Virus record (IMG/VR): IMGVR_UViG_3300009788_000093
Location: 37,280 to 101,279 of that record
Reading direction: 5' to 3' (one strand)
DNA from: a virus
Length of the DNA: 64,000 nt
Under the pieces are notes generated by a model. That model did no database searches and was not told the origin of the DNA. It was given only the letters and a program-made list of their open reading frames with translations. Each line of letters starts with the position of its first letter. Position 1 is the first letter of the stretch. Below are positions 27,040 through 35,618 of the stretch, piece by piece. Position numbers and translations under genes: made by a program.

Positions 27040-27863
27040 TGCCTATTCTATTTGGCGGGACAGACGAAATAGTTAGTGTTGATGATAATGCGACACTGGA
27101 TTTTGGGTCAGGGAATTTTTCTTGTGCTGTTTGGTTTAAACATAATACCTTGGGTGCTGCCCAAATTGGAACATTTGTTACTAAATATGATATTACACGT
27201 GGATTTTTCACAGAATTAAGGCAAAGTTCGGGCGGAGCTATTTCTTGGCAGGTTTGGACAAATGGGTCAGCCAATAGACGAGTTAGAACATCAGCGGCTA
27301 CTGGCCTAGATGATGGAGCTTGGCACCACGCAACCTTTGTATATTCTGGAGATTTGCCTGATATATATATTGACGGTGCCTTATCTAATGGCGCTACAGT
27401 TTCTTCCGGGGTCATGGGGAATATAAATAATGCTGTTTCTTTATTCATTGGTAGCCTTAGGGATGTTGCATCATATTGGGACGGAACTATTGGTGAGATA
27501 GCTTTTTGGAATACAGATTTATCTGCTATTCAGGCTGCCTTATTGTGCGATTCAAGGGTTAAGAGAATACCCTTACAGGTTGCTCCCGCAAATCTTGTGG
27601 CCTACTGGCCAATGGACGATAAGCCGCATGGAACAAATGCTAACGGTGACACGGTTCTTGATATTAGCAGCAATACCAATAACGGAACTGGTGATGATGG
27701 TGCTGGGAATGTTCTTACGTGGCAAGCGGAAGAAGTTTTAAGTTACCCAACATATATAATGACACCGCAATCAATTGCAGCAGCAGCAGCACCAGTAGAA
27801 CTAATAGCAATACGAGGTCCATTTAGGGGCATCAACAGAGGAATACAAAGAGGAGTAGCATAG
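27039..27863 (+). CDS. LamG/concanavalin-like lectin domain protein
   Basis: The 274-residue protein contains one LamG-type jelly roll over about residues 1-160: FSCAVWFKHNT, DDGAWHHATFVYSGD, PDIYIDGAL and GTIGEIAFWNTDLS, the hallmark order. A linker with NLVAYWPMDD and a basic C-terminus follow. Such domains bind polysaccharides. In a tail locus it is a candidate receptor-binding or adhesion protein. Confidence 0.85.
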   Translation: MPILFGGTDEIVSVDDNATLDFGSGNFSCAVWFKHNTLGAAQIGTFVTKYDITRGFFTELRQSSGGAISWQVWTNGSANRRVRTSAATGLDDGAWHHATFVYSGDLPDIYIDGALSNGATVSSGVMGNINNAVSLFIGSLRDVASYWDGTIGEIAFWNTDLSAIQAALLCDSRVKRIPLQVAPANLVAYWPMDDKPHGTNANGDTVLDISSNTNNGTGDDGAGNVLTWQAEEVLSYPTYIMTPQSIAAAAAPVELIAIRGPFRGINRGIQRGVA

Positions 27864-29462
27864 ATGGCAGAATTACACAAATATGGTACATCAGGCAAGT
27901 TTTATGTTCCTTTGCTTTTAGCGAGCACACAAAACTTTGCCTCAACTTCAATAATTACGTTTGCATCTTCAGATGTAACTATAGTTAAAGACGGTTCAAC
28001 TTATCGAAACCTTTCCAACACTCCCACGGGCGTAGCGATGGGCTCAGCCGCAGTTTTTGAAATAGTTACAAGTGCTTCCGAAATGGGGGCTAAAAAGATA
28101 GCTATTCAAATTAAAGACGAAACTGGAGCATTAGTTCAAGATCAAATGCTTATTATTGATACTTACGGTGCCTCTAGCGCTGCTCATGAATTTGACCTAG
28201 ATCAAGCAATTGAAAATTCAACTATTGCAGCCGTTGTATTTGTTAGTTCAGATGTTAGAGGTAAAGTGGTGGGTGCAGTTGCCTCAGTAACCGCAGATGT
28301 GACTGTTTCAAGCACATATGCTGATGATATTACGGATAAAGTTTGGGACGAAACAGTTGCCCTACATGCCACTACAAGTCAATTTGGTGGATTGATAGGA
28401 ATAACGCTAGACGATATAATCACTTCTCGTTTAGCAACTACAGAAGAAGTACAGCTAAGTTCATGCGCTATTAGTCAGATATGGAATGAAGCAGTACTCG
28501 GCCATGCGTCTTCAAGTCAATTTGGCGGAATGTTTACCTTACTGCTTGACGATTCAATTACTTCAAGGATGTCTAGCACCAAGTCAGTATTGGGTTCAAC
28601 AGAAACTGCTAGGGCAAATGTAATTCAAGTTGTTGGCGGAACAAGTGCGGCAGACGCATTAACTGCCCTTACTACTGGGCGCATAGATAATTTAGATAAT
28701 TTAGATGAATTGATCAGCTCCAGATTGGGGACAACCGTTGGCGCTCAATTAGCTACAACTGCTATTGATAGTATTTGGGATGAGCCCACTGTTGGCCATG
28801 CGTCTTCTAGTCAATTCGGAGGATTCATTTTGAATCGAATGGATGATCAAATTACATCTAGAATGTCTTCAACCAAGTCAGTCCTAGGATCTACGGCAGT
28901 AGCTTTGGCCGACCTTAAGAAAATAGGTGGCTCCACTGTTACCTTCGATAACCTTGAGGATGATTACGATGGAACTGGTTACACTAAAGTTAATAGTGTT
29001 ATTGGTACTGCCTCAGCGCTTACAGCCAACAACGACAAAACAGGTTATGCTCTAGCAACTACAGCCCAAAATGACATCGTTGATAAAGTTTGGGACGAGC
29101 CCCTACTTGCTCACTCAGGTACTTCTCAAATGGGCGGCTTGATAGTAACTCAGCTTGATGGGACAATTACATCTAGGCTTGGAACAACGGTCGGGGTTCA
29201 ATTTGGAACAACTGCTCAAAATTACATTACTGACGAAATTAATGATGCATTGTTCACAGATGCCACAAGCGAATCTACCGGGCTAGCCGGTTCAATAGCT
29301 AACAAAGTATCGTTGACTTACGAACGTTTCTACCATCACGTACAACAAGATGCCTCAAGTCAAGTGGTTATGAAACTTGGTAGCACGGTTAATGTTAAGG
29401 CAGTTATGACGGTTACGGAAACAACTGCCCTGCAAACCAAACAACAGGCGACAACAGTATGA
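27864..29462 (+). CDS. Repeat-containing tail fibre protein
   Basis: The 532-residue protein has a beta-rich head (residues 1-110), then at least four copies of a unit of roughly 45-100 residues with an IWDE/VWDE element, HASSSQFGG-type sequence and ITSRMSSTKSVLGS-type sequence, separated by variable linkers. The periodic low-charge repeats fit a trimeric fibre shaft. The C-terminal part has ERFYHHVQQDASSQVVMKLG. It directly abuts the LamG gene. Confidence 0.72.
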   Translation: MAELHKYGTSGKFYVPLLLASTQNFASTSIITFASSDVTIVKDGSTYRNLSNTPTGVAMGSAAVFEIVTSASEMGAKKIAIQIKDETGALVQDQMLIIDTYGASSAAHEFDLDQAIENSTIAAVVFVSSDVRGKVVGAVASVTADVTVSSTYADDITDKVWDETVALHATTSQFGGLIGITLDDIITSRLATTEEVQLSSCAISQIWNEAVLGHASSSQFGGMFTLLLDDSITSRMSSTKSVLGSTETARANVIQVVGGTSAADALTALTTGRIDNLDNLDELISSRLGTTVGAQLATTAIDSIWDEPTVGHASSSQFGGFILNRMDDQITSRMSSTKSVLGSTAVALADLKKIGGSTVTFDNLEDDYDGTGYTKVNSVIGTASALTANNDKTGYALATTAQNDIVDKVWDEPLLAHSGTSQMGGLIVTQLDGTITSRLGTTVGVQFGTTAQNYITDEINDALFTDATSESTGLAGSIANKVSLTYERFYHHVQQDASSQVVMKLGSTVNVKAVMTVTETTALQTKQQATTV

Positions 29463-29668
29463 AAATAGATGAATTCGGGTTTTCGTTTAACGGGACATTA
29501 TCGTCAACCGAAATAACCAGATTTATCAATGTTGGATTTGACATACAACCATCTACTGCTGCTGCGCCAGTTTTTGGTGACTTGTTTATTGAAAGAACGT
29601 TGCAGCTAATTGACAAAACTAGAGGGATTACATTAATAGATAAAGAAAGAAATTTGGTGTTGATATGA
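29459..29668 (+). CDS. Small hypothetical tail protein
   Basis: The 69-residue protein overlaps both neighbours by four bases. Its DEFGFSFNGTLSSTEITRF opening suggests a small beta domain. No family recognised. Confidence 0.55.
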   Translation: MKIDEFGFSFNGTLSSTEITRFINVGFDIQPSTAAAPVFGDLFIERTLQLIDKTRGITLIDKERNLVLI

Positions 29669-30018
29669 GCCTTGATGAAGTTCGAATAACGGTAAATGAT
29701 TCGCTGCCTAGTATTGAGTACACAATATCAAGAACTGGCAGTGGAAGCACGACGCCTAATCTTTCCGGTTTTACGGCCAACCTAAAAGTAAGAGAAGTTG
29801 GAACTACGGCTAATTCTTTTACTATCTCCATAACGTCAGGTTCCACGGCTAACGGTCAAATCACCAACCCAACGGGAGCGGTAATAAGGTTTGATTTTTC
29901 AACAAGTAACTTTTCTTCATCAGGAACCTCCATAGGTGAAATATCTTTTGAGAGCGCAGCCGGAAAAACTGAAACAGCTCCAGATAGGCAATTATTTGTA
30001 GTTGACTCAGAATTCTAA
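29665..30018 (+). CDS. BppU-like Ig-fold baseplate protein
   Basis: The 117-residue protein has the pattern of BppU N-terminal domains: NDSLPSIEYTISRTGSGS, FTANLKVREVG, then GAVIRFDFSTSNFS and GEISFESAAGK. Such Ig-like modules anchor fibres to the baseplate. It is the last gene of the tail operon; its 3' end overlaps the convergent HNH gene. Confidence 0.65.
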   Translation: MSLDEVRITVNDSLPSIEYTISRTGSGSTTPNLSGFTANLKVREVGTTANSFTISITSGSTANGQITNPTGAVIRFDFSTSNFSSSGTSIGEISFESAAGKTETAPDRQLFVVDSEF

Positions 30019-30275
30019 GAATGGATGTCATTATGACAAAAATAGCAAAGAGTTTCCATATGTTCAACTTCATCAACGACGCCAAGCCCATTTCGTAATT
30101 TATGATGGACGTGTAAACTTTTCGTGGAACCGCATTTAACACAAGTATGGTTATCTCGCTCCAGGACTTTAAGCCGTTTTCCTCTGTCGCGACGTCTTGC
30201 GTAGTGTAAAGTGTTTAAATTACCTCCAAAAAGGTTTTCAATGATGCCAGGGGGTAGGTCTGAATGAATGTCCAT
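30015..30275 (-). CDS. HNH endonuclease
   Basis: The 86-residue minus-strand protein has the full HNH core: two CxxC knuckles (CVKCGS, CYFC), LHVHHK and HNDIHS, preceded by a basic arm (RRRDRGKRLKVLERDNHTC). It stands alone against the direction of all surrounding genes, typical of a freestanding mobile HNH gene. Its start region overlaps the untranslated leader of the endolysin gene. Confidence 0.85.
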   Translation of the reverse strand: MDIHSDLPPGIIENLFGGNLNTLHYARRRDRGKRLKVLERDNHTCVKCGSTKSLHVHHKLRNGLGVVDEVEHMETLCYFCHNDIHS

Positions 30276-30404
30276 ATTTTTAGTATAGCTGACCTGCGGG
30301 GATATGACTACAAAGAAGTCAAGTCCCGGAGAGCCACTCTAAGCCACGAACAGGGCGTGACCCTTATGCTAGTACCCCCTAAACCCCAACAGAAAGGAGC
30401 TAAT

Positions 30405-31154
30405 ATGCCTAAATATATCTTTCCAGTAGATATCAACCATATCAATAAGGCTTCAAGGGGCGATTACTGGGTTGATGCCGGGTGCGATATCAATGTTCCG
30501 AGGGGCACACCAATTGTTGCCGTCGGTGACGGAGTTCTTAGGTACGCGGAATATGGTCACGTAAAAGCAAAATGGTTGCTTCCGCCTAACGACCCATTTA
30601 GTGTTCGCTACATTCTTGACGAACCTATTGCTCGGAATGGTAAATTGTATTATGAGGTTTACAACACTCACCTAAAAGAAATCCACTTCAGCCTCAAGGG
30701 GAAAAGTTCAATCCCGGTAAAGCAAGGGCAATTATTAGCTTGGTCGGGAACGGCCAATAATTCTCCGCACCTGCATATTACTTTTTATGAAGGTTGGGGC
30801 GGCCAGCAAGATTATATCGGAAATACCGGCAATCGCTTTGATGATCAAGATATGATGTGGGATGAATGGTTGCCGGTGCAGCGCAGTCAACCGGCTCAGG
30901 AGGGAAGGGAAATGGAACAAATAGGAAAACGGCACGGCCATGTCATCTTAGATGAAGATACGGCTTTGTATATTGCGAATCAACATAAGTCGAGCATTAA
31001 AGTATGGGTGACGAAGACAAACGAGGCGGGACAAACTGGAGCGGCTGAGCTAAAATCGCTCAAAGCCAGGGAAGTCCACGGGATGCCTTTAGGCGATTTC
31101 GTTGGTCAGATAACCTTGTCTTCAAGAGCTTGGTTTTCAACGAGACTCGCTTAG
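30405..31154 (+). CDS. Endolysin, M23-type endopeptidase
   Basis: The chosen ATG has an AAAGGAG site; an upstream in-frame extension to 30264 overlaps the HNH gene and has none. The 249-residue protein contains the LytM/M23 pattern: DAGCDINVPRGTPIVAVGDG (His replaced by Cys in the first site), then YEVYNTHLKEIHF and the metal site SPHLHITFYEG. M23 enzymes cut peptidoglycan cross-links. A C-terminal domain of about 80 residues (KRHGHVILDEDTALYIAN) may bind the wall. The holin follows at once. Confidence 0.8.
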   Translation: MPKYIFPVDINHINKASRGDYWVDAGCDINVPRGTPIVAVGDGVLRYAEYGHVKAKWLLPPNDPFSVRYILDEPIARNGKLYYEVYNTHLKEIHFSLKGKSSIPVKQGQLLAWSGTANNSPHLHITFYEGWGGQQDYIGNTGNRFDDQDMMWDEWLPVQRSQPAQEGREMEQIGKRHGHVILDEDTALYIANQHKSSIKVWVTKTNEAGQTGAAELKSLKAREVHGMPLGDFVGQITLSSRAWFSTRLA

Positions 31155-31186
31155 CAATTTCCCCCTTTTAGTTGGGAGGTGATAAT

Positions 31187-31438
31187 ATGGTAGAAGTCAT
31201 TTTGGCCTCTGTTTTAGTTGAGACCATTACTGAAAAGGCTAAAGAGCTTGGCCTAACTGGTGTCAGTGGTTGGCTATCACTCGTTGTTGGTTTTGGTGTT
31301 GCTTTTGCGACCAGCCTACAGCTAGTGCCGGTTGACATCATTAACAATGAAATCGTTAACATCGCTATTTCAGGGCTTATCCTTTCTGGTGGCGCAAATT
31401 ACGCTAACAGTGTGAGAGACAAACTCAAAGGAAACTAA
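31187..31438 (+). CDS. Holin
   Basis: The 83-residue protein has two hydrophobic segments (WLSLVVGFGVAFATSLQLV and IVNIAISGLILSGGANYA) between charged ends, like class II phage holins. The ATG at 31187 follows GGGAGGTGAT. It is placed right after the endolysin and before a strong terminator, giving a compact lysis cassette. Confidence 0.82.
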   Translation: MVEVILASVLVETITEKAKELGLTGVSGWLSLVVGFGVAFATSLQLVPVDIINNEIVNIAISGLILSGGANYANSVRDKLKGN

Positions 31439-31444
31439 ACGCAG

Positions 31445-31489
31445 AAAAGACCCCCATCCCGAGGAAACCGGGTGGGGGTCTTTTCTTTT
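31445..31489. terminator. Bidirectional terminator between convergent operons
   Basis: AAAAGACCCCCATCCCG and CGGGTGGGGGTCTTTT form a GC-rich stem with a single bulged T. Because the outer pairs are A-T, each strand reads a stem followed by a U-run, so it ends both the late operon (plus) and the minus-strand operon whose last stop is at 31489. Confidence 0.9.
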
Positions 31490-32010
31490 TATTGAACAGA
31501 AAACTTTCTCAATTCGTCCTTTGTTCCGGCTAGCCCGGAAAGAAGCCACAATATAGCACGCTCTGACTTTTCAGTAAGTAGTGATTGTTCCTTTAGTGAC
31601 GGCTTAGTTGTAGTGTTCACAAAATGAACGGAAGCTTCTTTCCGTAGGCGCAAGCCGGTAGATATATCTCCACGTGATTCATTAAAGCTCTCGGGAGCAT
31701 CGAGTTTGTAAAGCGCTTGAAGTAAGTTTTCGTGCGTTTCTACTGAAGTTTCGGCGGCTAGAATTGCATCGTCGCCGTCATCAACTGCAGCTTGAATGGA
31801 GAAATAAGCATCATCGGAAAGGTTTACATATTGCTCAACCTTAACACCATAAGCTTTAACGGTGTCTCTTTCGGCCTTTGCTTCATCAAGCCAATTTATG
31901 ATCTGCTTTTCATTTTTAGTTAGTTTCGGTTCAACCCTTATGCTTTGGTAGATCCCAATAAAAAAGAAAACCGCAAATACAGAAAGCGCTACCTTATACC
32001 ATCTAGGCAT
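31489..32010 (-). CDS. Membrane-anchored hypothetical protein
   Basis: The 173-residue protein has a single N-terminal membrane segment (VALSVFAVFFFIGIYQS) and a helical, charged remainder (about residues 35-173). Last gene of the minus-strand unit. A surface or periplasm-facing role such as exclusion is possible but unsupported. Confidence 0.65.
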   Translation of the reverse strand: MPRWYKVALSVFAVFFFIGIYQSIRVEPKLTKNEKQIINWLDEAKAERDTVKAYGVKVEQYVNLSDDAYFSIQAAVDDGDDAILAAETSVETHENLLQALYKLDAPESFNESRGDISTGLRLRKEASVHFVNTTTKPSLKEQSLLTEKSERAILWLLSGLAGTKDELRKFSVQ

Positions 32011-32329
32011 CTTCGGCGCTCCTCTCCATCCAATCTTTGAGCCAATGGTCTATATCTTCGGACGTAAGGTGAAAAGCGTCTTTGGTTTGCGCGGCAATGA
32101 CTTCCCGCTTGAAGCTTTGGTATACGGCATCTTTAGGTTCTTCTCCTATAAGATCCCATAGGATACACCGGGCTAACTCCGCTGGGCCACTACCCTCGTA
32201 TCCCCAATTGAATCCGTCGAGGCTATGCTGAACGTGGTGTGTTAAGCGTACCGGGCTTTGCCCTTCCGCAATAACCACGACAACATTGCTTTCTTCATAT
32301 CGTTTACCGACGTATGTTTTACTCTTCAT
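32003..32329 (-). CDS. DUF6166 family protein
   Basis: The 108-residue protein contains GFNWGYEGSGPAELARCILWDLIG, matching the family signature (GFEWGYGGSGPAQLA), with a short beta-rich N-terminus. DUF6166 proteins are widespread on phages and plasmids and have no known function. Overlaps both neighbouring genes. Confidence 0.8.
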   Translation of the reverse strand: MKSKTYVGKRYEESNVVVVIAEGQSPVRLTHHVQHSLDGFNWGYEGSGPAELARCILWDLIGEEPKDAVYQSFKREVIAAQTKDAFHLTSEDIDHWLKDWMERSAEDA

Positions 32330-32573
32330 TCTCTTGCTCCTTCTCCTCCGGGAAATATATGAACGGAACTTTCCTGCCTTCTGGCGACCTCTTCCTTAAA
32401 ACTCCTTCTCTTGTCAATCTTCTTAAAGCTGAATTAACGGTAGATAGTAGCAGCCTGGTTCCCAAAGAACCTTCGCAGCCTCTATGGATTATTCTTGCTG
32501 TTGTTCCGGGTTGCTCATATAGAAATGCTTCAATCGCTTGTTCCAGTCCCGGTATCGGTCTTCCTCTCGCCAT
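32319..32573 (-). CDS. Small winged-helix-like protein
   Basis: From the ATG at 32573 it encodes 84 residues: PIPGLEQAIEAFLYEQPGTT, then a helix region and ALRRLTREGVLRKRSPEGRK, a helix-turn-helix with a wing. This suggests a DNA-binding regulator. The frame is open to 32663, but the upstream part (Cys/Gly-rich) looks untranslated; ATGs at 32618 and 32663 are alternatives. Confidence 0.6.
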   Translation of the reverse strand: MARGRPIPGLEQAIEAFLYEQPGTTARIIHRGCEGSLGTRLLLSTVNSALRRLTREGVLRKRSPEGRKVPFIYFPEEKEQENEE

Positions 32574-32669
32574 TTTTATCACACCCTTACACCCTTTATA
32601 GATAATTAACTTGGCCATTAAGGGTAGGTCCCTGAAGCACAGAGACCCACCTTTCCTGGTCAACTTGGC

Positions 32670-33662
32670 TTAACTGGCCAGCTTAAGCAGTGAGTTGTAA
32701 GCGGTCGCCTTGACCTTGGCGCGGGTGCCGAACAGAACGCTTCGATCGGCGGCACCATCTTCGCCGCGACTGTTCCGGTAGTCTTCAACTTCGACAATAC
32801 CGTTGTACAAGCCCCAGCCAGTACCCTTACACGCTTTGTTGTCAAGGGCAGTACCGTCACCTTCAAGAAGCTCGTGCACGGCATTACGTCGCTTGTTCAC
32901 GCGCTCCATTTCGAAGGTGTGATACCTTTGCCGCTTCTCCGTCATTTCCGTAGAAACGCTGCGCTGCGGTGCATCCGGCATCGGGTAGCAGGCCTGAAGA
33001 ACTTGCGTAACCTGCCTCTTGGTCACATTGAAGTTGGCCAAGGCATCAAAAGCCTCTTTGAGTGTTTCAAGCTTTTGCTCCGACCGACCATAAACGTCGG
33101 TCATCCAGGCGGCAATGTTCGCCTTGATGTGCCGGTCATGGATGATCCGGTAGACCTCGGTGCAAGACCCTTCAGCTGCACTCAAGGTGTTTTGGCATAC
33201 AACCCTGATGGGGGCGACCATAACCTTGGCCGATTGAGTACCGTTCATGGGTGAGACCGCAACAAGGTAGTTTTCGATCTCGTCCCCGTGAATGTCCATG
33301 CCCGGCATCTTAGTAGTAATAAAGATGTTTTCACCTTGGCCGAGAACGCCTAAGGTTTCAACCGGGCGACCGACCTTGTTGTCCCAGATGTCGCAAAAGT
33401 CTTGCGGGGCGAGCAGGTGATACTTGCTGCTGACCACGTTGAAGACTCGGCGGTGCGGATCATCTTTGGTCTTACCGCGCACGATGGCCTTTTGGTCGAT
33501 GGCCGTTCCGTCCGTTAGCCTCAAATTCCTGAGGCCCACCGTGTAAGAACCGACCTTTTCAAAAGCCGCAGCTGCGCCCATATCGCTCTCGGTTATTTGC
33601 CCGAGGCGGTGCCATGGCGGCACTCTCTTACTCAAGAACCTTTCTCCAAATAAATTGTGCAT
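32670..33662 (-). CDS. DUF932 (TIGR03299-type) phage/plasmid protein
   Basis: The 330-residue protein shows the family pattern: PPWHRLGQ near the start, VVSSKYHLLAPQDFCDIWD, an NTLSAAEG-type motif after RVVCQ, and C-terminal ALDNKACKGTGWGLYNGIVE. DUF932 proteins are abundant in phages and plasmids, often near replication genes, and their activity is unknown. Codon use looks more GC-rich than its neighbours, which may mark a separate origin. Confidence 0.87.
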   Translation of the reverse strand: MHNLFGERFLSKRVPPWHRLGQITESDMGAAAAFEKVGSYTVGLRNLRLTDGTAIDQKAIVRGKTKDDPHRRVFNVVSSKYHLLAPQDFCDIWDNKVGRPVETLGVLGQGENIFITTKMPGMDIHGDEIENYLVAVSPMNGTQSAKVMVAPIRVVCQNTLSAAEGSCTEVYRIIHDRHIKANIAAWMTDVYGRSEQKLETLKEAFDALANFNVTKRQVTQVLQACYPMPDAPQRSVSTEMTEKRQRYHTFEMERVNKRRNAVHELLEGDGTALDNKACKGTGWGLYNGIVEVEDYRNSRGEDGAADRSVLFGTRAKVKATAYNSLLKLAS

Positions 33663-33702
33663 ATACTTGCCTTTCTCCGTGAGAAGCGGCGTTCTACCGC
33701 TT

Positions 33703-34488
33703 CTATTGTTTAGTCCGACCTTGTGCCGGGGTTTGTTTCATGAGTTGCTCAAGCGTTTGCTCAAGCTCGTCACCTTCCTTACCTAGTAGCTGATTGCCAA
33801 ATCTCCTCAGCATCATCTCGGCTATACGGTTGTAGACCTGCTTGGTCTGACCTTGCCGAAGTACGTTGTTCTCAAACTCAAGGCTTTCAATCCGGGTATC
33901 TCTTGAGCTGATTGCCCGGCCAATAACTGCCAGCGCGGCGTCGATATCGTCTTCGCCGTTGGTTGATTCAGTTGGCGGCAAAACTGGCGCTGTTGGCGCT
34001 GTTGGTTCAGTATTTACTTGACCCTGAAGGTATTGTTTAACCTTAGCGATTTGACCAGGCACCCTCCTAGGTCTACCCCTCCCTGCTTTCAGGGGCGGTA
34101 GCGGGATCTTCCACCTTGATGGGGTGAGCCGCAACCGCATAACAGTATTTCCCGAAACACCGTGAGCTTCACCAACCAAATCGTCGTGGATGCCCAACCC
34201 ATTCTTCAGCAAATATTCCGCTGAATTATAGATTTCCCTGGCTTGCTCAACTCTGATCTTGCCCCTGTTGTACTTAGTAGGTTCAGGCGGTGAAGGCTGG
34301 CCATTATCCTCTAACCACTCACGCCTAGCTCTGCTTGCTGCCGTTCGCAAGTTGGTATCCCCAGCGCACAGCTCACAAGTTTGGGCATAGCCTCCTTTAT
34401 ATCTCCCCCCTTTGACTAACTTCCGAGGATTTGAACACCCAGGAACAAAGCATGTAGGGTGATCCTCCAATTCAACATATGAAAACAT
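33703..34488 (-). CDS. Zinc-finger and helix-turn-helix protein
   Basis: The 261-residue protein begins with a Cys cluster (CFVPGCSNPRK and CELCAG). The centre (DLVGEAHGVSGNTVMRLRL) reads as a helix-turn-helix. A basic Pro-rich linker (KAGRGRPRRVPG) and a C-terminal coiled coil follow. It is probably a DNA-binding regulator of this operon; no exact family recognised. Confidence 0.7.
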   Translation of the reverse strand: MFSYVELEDHPTCFVPGCSNPRKLVKGGRYKGGYAQTCELCAGDTNLRTAASRARREWLEDNGQPSPPEPTKYNRGKIRVEQAREIYNSAEYLLKNGLGIHDDLVGEAHGVSGNTVMRLRLTPSRWKIPLPPLKAGRGRPRRVPGQIAKVKQYLQGQVNTEPTAPTAPVLPPTESTNGEDDIDAALAVIGRAISSRDTRIESLEFENNVLRQGQTKQVYNRIAEMMLRRFGNQLLGKEGDELEQTLEQLMKQTPAQGRTKQ

Positions 34489-34551
34489 AGGCGTTCTCCT
34501 TTCTTAGCGCTCATGCGCTATTTGAACTGTTGACCTTCCGTTTTATTCTTC

Positions 34552-34857
34552 TCAACTGGCTTGTTTGCCATTTGCGATCCGAGCAAGTTGCCCTGCATAC
34601 TTCAGCATGCTTCTGCGGCCAAATGTCATTTGTTTAGTTGATAAAGGCCGACCAGCCGCAACTTGTTTGGCTAGTGACGTTAGGAAAGGAGCATCAGCAC
34701 CGTTAAACCCGACACCGTTATCCTCGATAGTTTCCTCGGTATCAGTTTCTTGCCTGGTTTGAAATTTGAGGATCGAAACCAATCCCTTCCTGACCGCTAC
34801 ATCTCGTGTTTCGAGCATTGTGCGAATTTCCTCTTTCTCCCACGTTTTTTCTGGCAT
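34552..34857 (-). CDS. Hypothetical protein with NGVGFNGADAPF motif
   Basis: The 101-residue protein has an acidic helical N-terminus and a conserved-looking C-terminal half: NGVGFNGADAPFLTSLAKQV then a basic helix GRRSMLKYAGQL. I recognise this half from uncharacterised phage proteins and helicase-associated segments, but cannot name a function. A clear GGAGG site precedes the start. Confidence 0.68.
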   Translation of the reverse strand: MPEKTWEKEEIRTMLETRDVAVRKGLVSILKFQTRQETDTEETIEDNGVGFNGADAPFLTSLAKQVAAGRPLSTKQMTFGRRSMLKYAGQLARIANGKQAS

Positions 34858-34887
34858 GTGACCGTGCCTCCTTTTGTTTCTATTTAG

Positions 34888-34960
34888 CTGTGATGGGGGG
34901 ATTCGAACACCCCGTCCTCTCCCTTTCTCAGGAAGCGCTCTCCCGCTGAGCTACATCACG
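34888..34960 (-). tRNA. tRNA-like gene, anticodon uncertain, unusual loop
   Basis: Read on the minus strand it has an acceptor stem (six of seven pairs), a perfect D stem GCTC/GAGC, an anticodon stem CTTCC/GGGAG and a T arm with TTCGAAT. The seven-base anticodon loop is TGAGAAA, so position 33 is G where U is nearly universal and the anticodon would be AGA (or GAG if the stem shifts). T-stem and acceptor each hold one mismatch. No CCA is encoded. It may be decayed or a decoy. Confidence 0.6.
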
Positions 34961-35127
34961 CGATACGCCTTCATCGACTACCGGAGCATCGGCTTGGGAC
35001 ACCCGCCCCCCATTCTCTGTTTCACCTTCTAGGCTACTCACGACCTTCCATGACATGCCTTATCCAGCGTCCACCCCCGTGACTACCCAAGTTCACATCT
35101 CAGCCACAGGATTACCTCGTCGAATAG

Positions 35128-35202
35128 TGGAACTGGAGGGATTCGAACCCCCAAGTCGCGGATTATGAGCCCGGCGCTTTATGCCATTTAAGCTACAGTT
35201 CC
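35128..35202 (-). tRNA. tRNA-Met (CAU) or tRNA-Ile2
   Basis: The minus strand folds into a full cloverleaf: perfect acceptor GGAACTG/CAGTTCC, D stem GCTT/AAGC, anticodon loop CTCATAA (anticodon CAU), and T arm GGGGG-TTCGAAT-CCCTC. Discriminator A; CCA not encoded. A-poor D loop and lack of initiator features argue for elongator Met, but a lysidine-modified Ile tRNA shares this anticodon. The 5' end overlaps the next gene's stop by about ten bases. Confidence 0.9.
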
Positions 35203-35414
35203 CTTTGATTCCATACCCTTAAACGCAGGGCATCAATCCTAACAATTATGGATTCGTCTTGATCGACAACATCCACGTGGTACTCGTGGCTCAGCAAGCC
35301 TTTAGTTTCGGCTATTACTTCAGCATGAATTCTCGCTAAATTCACAGCGTTTTCGAATTTCGGAATCCGCATACTTTTACCGTTGTATCTCTCAACTACG
35401 AAATATTTTTTCAT
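35193..35414 (-). CDS. Small hypothetical protein
   Basis: The 73-residue protein (KKYFVVERYNGKSMRIPKFE, then a helix and VDVVDQDESIIVRI) looks like a small strand-helix-strand domain. Its 3' end overlaps the tRNA-Met 5' end, so transcript processing would separate them. No family recognised. Confidence 0.6.
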   Translation of the reverse strand: MKKYFVVERYNGKSMRIPKFENAVNLARIHAEVIAETKGLLSHEYHVDVVDQDESIIVRIDALRLRVWNQREL

Positions 35415-35423
35415 GATACCCCC

Positions 35424-35606
35424 TTAACAACAACAGCGTTTCCTCGGCACCCCGCAAATCCGGCACCGTCGTTCGTCAAACGGTAACTGCGGAGTTGTAT
35501 CTAAGTGGCTTGTTCTAAAGTCTATCACCCAATTATCGCAATCCTTACACTTAAGCGAACCGTCGGGCTGAACTTCATATTCACCACCGCATTTAGAGCA
35601 TTTCAT
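35424..35606 (-). CDS. Small double zinc-ribbon protein
   Basis: The 60-residue protein has four Cys pairs: CSKCGG, CKDCDNW, CRICG and the C-terminal RCCC, enough for two zinc sites. The first pair encloses a rubredoxin-like knuckle. Such small zinc ribbons in phages usually bind nucleic acid or partner proteins. AGG-type ribosome site present. Confidence 0.68.
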   Translation of the reverse strand: MKCSKCGGEYEVQPDGSLKCKDCDNWVIDFRTSHLDTTPQLPFDERRCRICGVPRKRCCC

Positions 35607-35618
35607 GAAAGACCTCCG

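Noticed and set aside
32314-33254. Plus-strand frames of 95 and 126 codons
   Set aside because: Antisense to the well-supported winged-helix, DUF6166 and DUF932 genes and without family pattern.
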